A stretch of DNA of 34,963 nt from Verrucomicrobiota bacterium. GTDB taxonomy: Bacteria > Verrucomicrobiota > Verrucomicrobiia > Chthoniobacterales > JAFAMB01. Below the pieces are notes generated by a model. It saw only the letters and a program-made list of their open reading frames with translations. It was not told where the DNA came from and did not search any database. The DNA lies in assembly GCA_019247695.1 (NCBI GenBank), contig JAFBAP010000106.1:1-34963 (forward strand), written 5' to 3'. Made by a program: the position numbers and the translations under genes. Shown here in pieces: positions 15,001 to 22,338 of this stretch. Position 1 is the first letter of the stretch. Each line of letters begins with the position of its first letter.

Positions 15001-16215
15001 ATGAGTTTCCAAGATTTGGGGTTGTTGGAGCCGGTGATGCACGGAGTGCAGAGTCTCGGCTACACCGATCCGACTCCCATCCAAGAGCGTTGCATTCCGC
15101 TCATCCTTCAGGGCCGTGACGTTGTCGGTTCGGCCCAAACCGGGACTGGTAAAACGGCGGCCTTTGCGTTGCCGATCCTGACTCGGCTCAGACAGCGGAC
15201 CGGGGTGGCGCGGTGTCTGATCCTTGAGCCCACCCGCGAGTTGGCGGTTCAGGTTGAGACCGCCATCCAGTATTACGCCCGATTCAGCGACCTCGAGATC
15301 GGCGTGTTCTATGGCGGGGTCGGTTATCACCGGCAGAAACAGCTACTGGGGTTCGGCGTGGATGTGATTGTGGCGACCCCGGGGCGCCTTCTGGATCTGC
15401 AGCAGCAAGGCATATTGAAGCTTTCGGCCATCGAGATCCTCGTCCTGGATGAAGTGGATCGGATGGTGGACATGGGCTTTTTGCCGGACGTCCGCAAGAT
15501 TGTGCAGCTTTGTCCGAAGGAGCGGCAGACCCTGCTCTTTTCGGCCACGATTCCGCCGGAAATCGAAAACCTGTGTTCGTGGGTATTAAAGAACCCGGAG
15601 ATCGTCGAAATCGGTGAACGCCGGTCAGTTGCGGAGACCGTAACGCATGCTTTTTACCCGGTTGCAGCCGCACAGAAGTTTGACCTGCTGGTGGCGTTGC
15701 TGGAGCAGACCCATTACCAGAGCGTCATTGTCTTTACCCGTACCAAACAAGCCGCAGACAGCATTTCGGACCGGCTTAAAGCGTTGCGGCACTCGGTTAC
15801 CGTATTGCATTCGGACCGGAGCCAGGGGGAGAGGACGGCCGCCCTGGAAGGCTTCAAGTCAGGTAAATACGAAGTGCTCGTGGCTACCGACATCGCCGCA
15901 CGGGGGCTCGATATCTCGGGCGTCACGCATGTGATCAACTATGATATCCCGCTGCACCCGGAAGATTACGTCCACCGGGTCGGACGAACCGGGCGGGCCG
16001 AACGGGTGGGGGATGCCTTTACGCTGGTTACCGCCGAGGAGGCGAAGGCGATGATCGAGATCGAGAAGTTTATCGGGCAGAAGATTCCCCGGCAACGCCT
16101 GCCAGGTTTCAATTACGTGTACACGGCGTTGTTTGATGAAGGGAAGAATTTGCTGAAGCCGGTCAAGGGCGTACGGACCAGCCGCGGCTATTCCTATGGG
16201 CGGTTTGGCCGCTAG
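15001..16215 (+). CDS. DEAD-box-type RNA helicase with a DEVD motif II
   Basis: 404 residues with the full two-domain helicase core: Q-motif region FQDLGLLEPV...GYTDPTPIQ (3-28), motif I AQTGTGKT (45-52), Ia PTRELA (77-82), Ib TPGR (126-129), motif II D150-E-V-D153, motif III SAT (181-183), RGLDI (about 301-305) and motif VI HRVGRTGR (about 324-331). Resembles RhlE-type enzymes that remodel structured RNA, for example during ribosome assembly. The third motif-II residue is Val in place of Ala. The C-terminal tail is short (about 40 residues) and lacks the basic RGG-rich tail of many RhlE proteins. ATG 15001 is used because the upstream 16 in-frame residues do not match the family. Confidence 0.95.
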   Translation: MSFQDLGLLEPVMHGVQSLGYTDPTPIQERCIPLILQGRDVVGSAQTGTGKTAAFALPILTRLRQRTGVARCLILEPTRELAVQVETAIQYYARFSDLEIGVFYGGVGYHRQKQLLGFGVDVIVATPGRLLDLQQQGILKLSAIEILVLDEVDRMVDMGFLPDVRKIVQLCPKERQTLLFSATIPPEIENLCSWVLKNPEIVEIGERRSVAETVTHAFYPVAAAQKFDLLVALLEQTHYQSVIVFTRTKQAADSISDRLKALRHSVTVLHSDRSQGERTAALEGFKSGKYEVLVATDIAARGLDISGVTHVINYDIPLHPEDYVHRVGRTGRAERVGDAFTLVTAEEAKAMIEIEKFIGQKIPRQRLPGFNYVYTALFDEGKNLLKPVKGVRTSRGYSYGRFGR

Positions 16216-16316
16216 GCCGCTGGCCCGCCGAATCACGCGAAAGCCGGGCGAGGAGGTCCGCTGCTTTGTCCCGCCGGGCCAAAGGCACGGCCGATACACC
16301 GGCAGCCATCATTAAT

Positions 16317-17360
16317 TTAACCGCCGCTGCGGCTGGTATCCAGCCGGGCGGCCTCAATAACCTGCTCCACCGCGGTTGCAATCCGTTTTTGGTGAGTCAA
16401 CCGGTCGCGCCATTCGCACGGAATCTTCTCCAGGCCAAGGTGCGCACCGAGCCACGCCCCCAGCATGGCGGCTCGTCCCGCATTGTCGCCGCCGGCCTGC
16501 AGGGTGGCCAGAATCGCCCTCTTGAAATCGTCCGGGTGCCGCAGGAACGCGTGGAGTGCCGCCGGAAAACTATGCTCAAGCGGGCAGGACTGACCGAAGC
16601 TGAGGGTCGCCGGGACAACGTCCTGCTCCAGGGCCGCCAAGGCAGCCCGGCACTTTTCCTGAACTTCAGGACCGGCTTCAGGTTCCAAGGCGGTAATCCG
16701 GTCGTCGACGGCAGCCAGCGCCGGGCGCGGCTCCAGCCCTTCCAGCAACCCGGACAAAAATAAGGCGTGCGCCTTCATGTACGCAATCGTCCGCGGATTA
16801 TTCTGGCAAACCCGGGTTAAGGCTTCCACCCGGTTGAGCAGGTAGGGATCGGCACGGTGCCGGACCACCAAACCGGCAAGGCGCGAAGCAGTGCCAAGGT
16901 GGTCATCATCTGCACCCTTCTGAAAATCGAATTCATCGGCCCGGTGCGTTTCGGTAAACGTGCGGTAATTGCCGATTGTTCCCCTGGTTGACTGATCAAT
17001 ATAACCTTGGTATAGACCCGGCTCGAACGCTTCCAGAAATCGGAGACCGAAAGCGCGCGCGTCAAAATGGCCGACCTGAGCGATGGATTCCAACAGTACC
17101 AAGGCCCCGTCGCCGTAATGGGTTTGATCCCCCGGCTTTTTACCGAAATGGTAATCGCCCTCGGCGGGCGGCTCGAACCCGCTGAGCCCCTGGAGGAAAC
17201 GCTGCCTCAGGACGTCGAGATCATAAATCCAATGGGAACCCAGGGCAGCGGCATCTCCTGCCAACTGTCCCCAGAGGGCGCCGCGCAACCGCTCTTCGGG
17301 CGTTGGCTGGCTGTTCGAATCGACCGTGGTCATGCCGTTAAAGGTAGAAGCAAATTGCAT
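16317..17360 (-). CDS. ADP-ribosylglycohydrolase-family protein, divergent metal site
   Basis: 347 residues with the all-helical ADP-ribosylglycohydrolase architecture: RLRGALWGQLAGDAAALGSHWIYD (about 24-47), a middle block GDQTHYGDGALVLLE (77-91), DDDHLGTASRLAGLV (151-165) and the late motif GGDNAGRAAMLGAWLGAHLG (290-309). The family removes ADP-ribose from proteins or small molecules using two metal ions held by clusters of Asp/Thr. Here the usual DDT triad is GDG at 83-85, and the late D-x-D-T reads D292-N-A-G, so several classic ligands are missing. It is probably a subfamily with altered or lost catalysis. The start may alternatively be ATG at 17333. Convergent with the helicase upstream in coordinates. 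Cytosolic. Confidence 0.82.
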   Translation of the reverse strand: MQFASTFNGMTTVDSNSQPTPEERLRGALWGQLAGDAAALGSHWIYDLDVLRQRFLQGLSGFEPPAEGDYHFGKKPGDQTHYGDGALVLLESIAQVGHFDARAFGLRFLEAFEPGLYQGYIDQSTRGTIGNYRTFTETHRADEFDFQKGADDDHLGTASRLAGLVVRHRADPYLLNRVEALTRVCQNNPRTIAYMKAHALFLSGLLEGLEPRPALAAVDDRITALEPEAGPEVQEKCRAALAALEQDVVPATLSFGQSCPLEHSFPAALHAFLRHPDDFKRAILATLQAGGDNAGRAAMLGAWLGAHLGLEKIPCEWRDRLTHQKRIATAVEQVIEAARLDTSRSGG

Positions 17361-17378
17361 CAGTGTGAATCCCGGAGT

Positions 17379-18596
17379 GTGATCCCCGCAAGGTGGTTGA
17401 TTAAATCGGCGGGCGCATGGCTCATTTGCCTGGCGGCGTTGAATCTACCCGCCACGGCAGCGAGTTCGAAAACGGGCAAAAAACATGTTGCGCAGAACCA
17501 CCCGGCTGCATCTCACCATGGTTCGCACGCTTCATCGAAATCGGGTTCATCAAAGTCGCGGCCCGCAGAGCTGTCCCGGCCATCGCATGCGCGTGCGTCC
17601 GGATCACCGCGCGCGGGATCGTCCAAATCGCGCCAGGCAGGCTCATCCCATTCGTCACGTGCGAGCGCATCCAGATCGTTGCACGCGAGTTCAGCCGGGT
17701 CGCGCCGGGTGAGTTCAGCAGGACGGCGCGCCGTAAGCTCGTCAAAAGGCCGCGGCGTCAAGCGGAGCGAACGGCGCACGGCCCCCGTGGTGCGGAGCAG
17801 CGGCCGGTACGGCCGCGCGACGGTTAGCAGGACCGCGATCCGTGGCGCCCGCGAGAGGAGGAGGATCACTAAACGCCGGGTGACGGGACGGCAGGCGGCA
17901 ACAAAACACGACCAAGGGCCGGTGCGCGCGGAAAAATTGGAGGAAATTTTCCCGCCCGGACACCGGTTTACGGACGAGGAAAGGGCGGAAGCCAGCGCGC
18001 TCGGCGTCTACATGCAAAATGGTTTGTGGAAAGATGCCTATAAATATTCGACCAGGGCCGGACGGCAGCATCCCGACCGTTGGTGGCTTCACGCCGCCCG
18101 GGCCGCCGCCGCAGCGAACGTGAATCGGCCGAAAGATACGATCGAATCGGTCGACCAGGCGCTGCTGACGAACCACGGCGACGCGAACCGGCTTAACCTT
18201 TCTCAGCTGTACATGCTTAAGGCCGATGCCCTCAGCCGCCTGAACCGCAAGTCTGAGGCCATCGAAAACTTTTACAACGCGGCCCGGGTTAATCCCAAGG
18301 ACCCTTACAGCTGGGCCGGAGCAGCCTGGCTTTACGCGACCGCCGAAGATAGCCGCATTCGGGACGGAGCCCGTGCGGTCTCACTCGCGATCCAAGCGGC
18401 AAGACTGAGCCGGGAGCAGGACGGGACGATCCTCGACGTGCTGGCAGCCGCATGCGCTGAGGCGCGCGATTTTTCGGCGGCCCAGCGCTGGGAGCAAAAG
18501 GCTATCCTGACCGGTGACTCCACCGACACTCCATTTTACCAGCAGCGGCTTCAAAGTTACCAGCTCGGCCAGCCCTGGCGGGCGGGGGGACGGTAA
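17379..18596 (+). CDS. Secreted Ser/Arg-rich TPR-repeat protein
   Basis: About 405 residues. The N-terminus IPARWLIKSAGAWLICLAALNLPATA reads as a signal peptide (1-26). Residues about 28-180 form a strongly basic, low-complexity stretch rich in Ser, Arg, Lys, His and Ala (many SSKS, SRAS, SHAR motifs). The C-terminal 220 residues are helical with TPR-like pairs, for example RLNLSQLYMLKADALSRLNRKSEAIENFYNAARVNPKDPYSWAGAAWLY. TPR repeats usually mediate protein contacts. The GTG start at 17379 is inferred: it begins the signal peptide, but GGAG at 17374-17377 is too close to be a good ribosome site, and TTG 17397 is a rival. The gene is divergent from the ADP-ribosylglycohydrolase gene. Its stop codon abuts a composite repeat. 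Function unknown. Confidence 0.7.
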   Translation: MIPARWLIKSAGAWLICLAALNLPATAASSKTGKKHVAQNHPAASHHGSHASSKSGSSKSRPAELSRPSHARASGSPRAGSSKSRQAGSSHSSRASASRSLHASSAGSRRVSSAGRRAVSSSKGRGVKRSERRTAPVVRSSGRYGRATVSRTAIRGARERRRITKRRVTGRQAATKHDQGPVRAEKLEEIFPPGHRFTDEERAEASALGVYMQNGLWKDAYKYSTRAGRQHPDRWWLHAARAAAAANVNRPKDTIESVDQALLTNHGDANRLNLSQLYMLKADALSRLNRKSEAIENFYNAARVNPKDPYSWAGAAWLYATAEDSRIRDGARAVSLAIQAARLSREQDGTILDVLAAACAEARDFSAAQRWEQKAILTGDSTDTPFYQQRLQSYQLGQPWRAGGR

Positions 18597-18799
18597 GGGG
18601 TGTCGGTCGCACGGCGGGCACAACGACTGAGTTCACACGGCGAACACGGCGAACCACGGCGACCACGGCGGGAAGAGGGGGAAGGGGTTCGCAGCGGCTC
18701 ATTGGGGGCGAGTTGCCGGTGTCAAGCTCCTGTTCCGTGGATCCTTTTCTGCGTGTTCTGCGTGTTCTGCGGAGGATTCTGCAAACTTCTCACCCGTCA
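18594..18799. repeat. Composite layered repeat between two convergent genes
   Basis: Lies between the TPR gene and hrpB, both ending in it. Order: TAAGGGGTGTCGG (holding the TPR stop), a CGCACGGCGGGCACAACG block, 9-nt units CACGGCGAA / CACGGCGAC / CACGGCGGG (about 18633-18672), GGGTTCGCAGCGG, a spacer, the core TTCTGCGTG in three copies (about 18747-18771), and finally TCTCACCCGTCACCG holding the hrpB stop. Positions 18598-18676 match 34760-34838 at 74 of 79 bases, with no gaps. Confidence 0.9.
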
Positions 18800-21319
18800 C
18801 CGCCATTCGTGCTTCGGGTATTTGCGTTGCAGTTCCGGTTTGATCTTCGGATAGACCTCCGACCAGAACGTGGAGAGGTTCTGCGTGATTTGCATCGGCC
18901 GATGATTGGGCGCAAGCACGTGAATGAGGACCGGCACCCGGTTGGCGCAGATGTGAAGGGTCGAATTGATGCCGTAGAGATCCTGGATGCGGGCTGCCAG
19001 CACCGGGGATTGACCTTCGGTGTAAGTCAGCTTCGGGCGCCGCCCGTTCGGCAGTTCAAACCGTTCAGGGGCGAGTTGATTCAACGCCTGCAACTGAGGG
19101 GCCGAGAGCCATGTGCGCAGTACCGGCCAGACCGCGCGTTCCTTGATCTCCCGGTAACTGGTGGCGCCGTAGCAGATCTGGGTGATGAGGTACCGGCGCG
19201 CCTCGGCGTCGATCCTGTGAAGGCCGAGTTCCGGATACCAACCTGCCAGGCAGTTCAGGCGTGCGATCCATTGTTCGACCTCATGATTCCAGTGCACCAG
19301 GGTGCACCGGCCATCAAGGACCTCCTGGGCGAGCACTTCGGCGGCCGCGTCCGCTGAAGCAGGCTCACCCTTCGTGACGTGAAGCACCAGGTCCCGGAAT
19401 ACCTGTTCCCGCCGGCCGATCACTCGCCGGTTGGCCGGGTCAAAAGCCACCACCTCGCGATTCTCAAAATCTTCCGGGTACAATTCCTGCAGCCATTCCT
19501 CGCGCACCGCGGTAGCGAAAGAGAGCAGCACCAGCAATTCATCGTTGCGTCCCTGGATTTCGCGGATCTCGGCGGCAACAAACAGGGGGCTCTTCTGTAC
19601 CACGCTTTCACGGGCAAGCACGCCGTGCCGGCGATGCACCAGGTCGCATCGCAACGTGCCCGCATCGAGCCGGCGCGCCAGGTGATCGGAAAAACCTGCC
19701 AGCAGGCATTTGCCGAGCGCCTCGGCGTCAAATGCTTCCAACGGCCGTCCGATCCGAAGCTCCTCAATTTCCGCCAGGTCCAGAAACTGGTGATAAAGTT
19801 GTTTCACCTGCTGGGCAACCGCGTAGCGGATCCCGAGGCGACGGGCCTCATCGGCCCCCTGTTTGAGCGCGAACTGCCAGGCGCGGATCAGCACGAAAAA
19901 GTCGGACTCAGCTTCATCGGCGAACAGGAGTTCGCGATCGTGGTCCATCTGGCCGTTATCAGTTTTTTTGAGTAGGTAACGCTCCTGGGTCAGCGCGGCG
20001 ATCAGCGCCACGGCGCGCACACAGTCAAGTTCGTCGGCCATGATCAACATCCGGGCGTACCGCGGATGCACCGGAAACGAAAGCATGCGCCGGCCCAATG
20101 GGGTGATGTCTCCGCCGTGGCGGTGAAGGGCCCCCAGGTCCTGCAGGAGGTCAAGGGCTCGTTCCAACGAGCGCGGGTCCGGCGCCTCGATCCAGCCGAA
20201 ATGCTCGATGTCCTTCACCCCGCCGGCCTTGAGGTTCAGCACCACTTCGGCCAGGTCAAGCCGCTTGATTTCGGGTAAATCCTGAGGGCGCCGGTTAAGG
20301 TGATCGCGTTCGGACCACAGCCGGACGCAGCGGCCCGGAGCAGTGCGGCCTGCACGTCCGGCGCGTTGATCCGCCGAGGCATGGCTGATCTTCTCGGTGA
20401 TCAGGGTATTGATGCCGCGGTGCGCGTCGTACTTCGCGATTTTGGCCAGGCCGCTGTCGATGACAAGGGTGATTCCGTCGATGGTCAGCGAAGTCTCGGC
20501 GACGTTCGTCGAAACCACCACCTTGCGTCCGTCGTAACGGGCGACGGCCGCGTCCTGGGCCCTGTGCGAGAGGTCGCCGTGCAGCGGCAGGACGATACCG
20601 TCGAACTTCGACCGCTTGACCTCTTCGATCGTGCGCGCAATTTCGTAGGCGCCCGGCATGAAAATCAGCACGTCGCCGCCGTCGTTTTCCGCTTGGGAGA
20701 GGGCATCTGCCGCCAGTTCCCAGGGAGGCTCATCCACCACCTGCCGCTTCAGGTATTCGATCTCGACCGGAAAGGTGCGCCCCGCGGAGGTCAACAGTTC
20801 GCAGGGAGAGAGGTAAGCCTGCAGCAGATCCGTGTCGAGCGTGGCCGACATCACCACCAGCTTCAGATCCGGACGGTGGGCCTGCTGGATTTCCACCGCC
20901 CGCGCCAGCGCGATGTCACCGTAAAGGTGTCGCTCGTGAAATTCATCAAAGATAATGACGTCGACGCCTTCCAGGTCCGGGTCGCTGACCATCTGGCGCA
21001 GCAGGATGCCCTCGGTAACAAAACGGATGCGCGTCCGATCGGACGTTACGTTGTCCAGCCGGATCTGGTAGCCTACCTCCCGGCCGAGTTCGGCGCCGCG
21101 CTCCTGGGCCACGCGCGCTGCCAGCATCCGGGTGGGCAGACGGCGCGGCTGCAGGACCACGATCTGACCCTCCCCGGCCAGGCCGTAGTCGAGGATCATC
21201 TGGGGCACCTGGGTCGATTTGCCGGACCCGGTAGGCGCCTGCAGAATCAGGCGATTACTGCGTTTCAGGGCCGCAACCAGGGCCGGTTCAAGTTCAAAGA
21301 TCGGTAAACTACGCTCCAC
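18797..21319 (-). CDS. hrpB: ATP-dependent RNA helicase HrpB
   Basis: 840 residues, full length for the HrpB family of DExH helicases. Seen: motif I APTGSGKST (28-36), motif II DEFH (125-128), motif III SAT (158-160), motif VI QRAGRAGR (318-325), then the helicase-associated helical domain and the HrpB-specific C-terminal region ending YPKIKPELQRKYPKHEWR. The family has RNA-dependent ATPase domains but its cellular RNA target is poorly known. The start codon is GTG 21319; no ATG exists near the conserved N-terminus. The upstream gap to the divergent pseudouridine synthase is fully occupied by the largest composite repeat, so both promoters would have to lie in it. The stop codon sits in TGACGGGTGAG, an outer-layer repeat module. 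Confidence 0.95.
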   Translation of the reverse strand: MERSLPIFELEPALVAALKRSNRLILQAPTGSGKSTQVPQMILDYGLAGEGQIVVLQPRRLPTRMLAARVAQERGAELGREVGYQIRLDNVTSDRTRIRFVTEGILLRQMVSDPDLEGVDVIIFDEFHERHLYGDIALARAVEIQQAHRPDLKLVVMSATLDTDLLQAYLSPCELLTSAGRTFPVEIEYLKRQVVDEPPWELAADALSQAENDGGDVLIFMPGAYEIARTIEEVKRSKFDGIVLPLHGDLSHRAQDAAVARYDGRKVVVSTNVAETSLTIDGITLVIDSGLAKIAKYDAHRGINTLITEKISHASADQRAGRAGRTAPGRCVRLWSERDHLNRRPQDLPEIKRLDLAEVVLNLKAGGVKDIEHFGWIEAPDPRSLERALDLLQDLGALHRHGGDITPLGRRMLSFPVHPRYARMLIMADELDCVRAVALIAALTQERYLLKKTDNGQMDHDRELLFADEAESDFFVLIRAWQFALKQGADEARRLGIRYAVAQQVKQLYHQFLDLAEIEELRIGRPLEAFDAEALGKCLLAGFSDHLARRLDAGTLRCDLVHRRHGVLARESVVQKSPLFVAAEIREIQGRNDELLVLLSFATAVREEWLQELYPEDFENREVVAFDPANRRVIGRREQVFRDLVLHVTKGEPASADAAAEVLAQEVLDGRCTLVHWNHEVEQWIARLNCLAGWYPELGLHRIDAEARRYLITQICYGATSYREIKERAVWPVLRTWLSAPQLQALNQLAPERFELPNGRRPKLTYTEGQSPVLAARIQDLYGINSTLHICANRVPVLIHVLAPNHRPMQITQNLSTFWSEVYPKIKPELQRKYPKHEWR

Positions 21320-21342
21320 GACGCGCGCAATGAACTACACCC

Positions 21343-21728
21343 GGGGGCGGGTGTCGAGTAGGGTTCGGAGTTCGGGGTTCGGGGTTCGGAGTTCGGTCAC
21401 ACGGCGGCCGCAGCGGGTTTGGCGGGCACAACGTAAGAGTTCACACGGCGAACACGGAGAGCCACGGCGACCACGGCGGGAGGAGGAGAGTTCGGGGTTC
21501 GGAGTTCGGAGCGGCAGCATGGGCTCCGCCTCTCGGTGTGAAGTCCAGCAGTTGGGATTCTTTTTCTGCGTTCTCTGCGTGTTCTGCGGATGATTTAATC
21601 TTTCCGCCGTGGTCGCCGTGGCTCGCCGTGGTCGCCGTGTGAACTCTTACGTAGTGCCCGCCACACCCGCTGCGGCCGCCGTGTGACCGAACTCCGAACG
21701 CCAAACCCCGAACTCCGAACTCCGAACT
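21343..21728. repeat. Composite layered repeat, most complete inverted copy
   Basis: A near-palindromic element filling the gap between two divergent genes. Left arm: GGGTGTCGAG, several GTTCGG units (21361-21396), the 50-nt block 21398-21447, 9-nt units CACGGCGAC and CACGGCGGG, and another GTTCGG set (about 21488-21511). Centre: an unrelated spacer and TTTTTCTGCGTTCTCTGCG with TTCTGCG (about 21560-21588). Right arm: 9-nt units in the inverse sense (about 21603-21640), the 50-nt inverse block 21636-21685, then CCGAAC units to 21728. The two 50-nt blocks are inverse complements at 48 of 50 bases. The element ends on the base before the ATG of the pseudouridine synthase. It encodes no transposase. 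Confidence 0.92.
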
Positions 21729-22292
21729 ATGCTGATCGCGCTGCATAAACCATTCGGGGTGCTGTCCCGGTTTACGCCCGACGGATCGCCGAATCGAACC
21801 CTGGCGGATCTCGGGTTGCCGCGAGGGGTTTATCCGATCGGGCGTTTGGATGCTGATTCGGAAGGGTTACTGCTGCTGTCGGATGAGGCCGGCTGGAACG
21901 CCGCTTTGCTCGACCCGGAGCGCGGCCACGAGCGGGAGTATTGGGCGCAGGTGGAGCGGGTGCCGGGAGCGTCCGCCTTGCGGCGGCTGTGCGAGGGAAT
22001 CGTCATCCAGGGACGCCGGACCCGGCCGGCCGAAGCCTGGATTCTGGACCCGCAACCGCAGGTGCCGCCGCGGGATCCTCCCATCCGCTTCCGTATAAAC
22101 GTGCCCGAATGCTGGCTCGCTTTGGTCTTGCGAGAGGGCAGAAACCGCCAGGTACGCCGGATGACGGCGGCCGTCGGGCATCCGACCCTGCGGCTGGTCC
22201 GGGTGCGTATCGGCGGGTGCAGACTCGGCGACCTCCCTCCGGGGGAGTGGCGTGAACTGTCGTCGGAGGAACGCCGGCAGCTGGAGAGATGA
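21729..22292 (+). CDS. rRNA large/small-subunit pseudouridine synthase, RsuA/RluE-type
   Basis: 187 residues. YPIGRLDADSEGLLLLSD holds the catalytic Asp 41 of the RsuA/RluA superfamily, preceded by LHKPFGVLSRF (5-15). EYWAQV and REGRNRQVRRMTAAVGHPTLRLVRVRIG (about 136-163) complete the family core. No S4 domain is present, and the small size matches RluE (U2457 of 23S rRNA in E. coli), but the exact target cannot be fixed by sequence. ATG 21729 is the first base after the composite repeat; there is no Shine-Dalgarno, because the preceding sequence is CCGAACTCCGAACT. Overlaps nothing downstream; the ABC exporter starts 46 nt later on the same strand. Confidence 0.9.
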   Translation: MLIALHKPFGVLSRFTPDGSPNRTLADLGLPRGVYPIGRLDADSEGLLLLSDEAGWNAALLDPERGHEREYWAQVERVPGASALRRLCEGIVIQGRRTRPAEAWILDPQPQVPPRDPPIRFRINVPECWLALVLREGRNRQVRRMTAAVGHPTLRLVRVRIGGCRLGDLPPGEWRELSSEERRQLER

Positions 22293-22338
22293 CGGACGAT
22301 GGAAGCGTGTTATGGTCTCGGGATTTGGGCGTAGGTAG

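Noticed and set aside
17067-17378. N-terminal extension of the TPR protein
   Set aside because: It is antisense to the ADP-ribosylglycohydrolase gene; the signal peptide begins near 17379.
18594-21728. The inverted repeats as ends of a composite transposon carrying hrpB
   Set aside because: hrpB is a core gene, no transposase is present and no target-site duplication could be identified.
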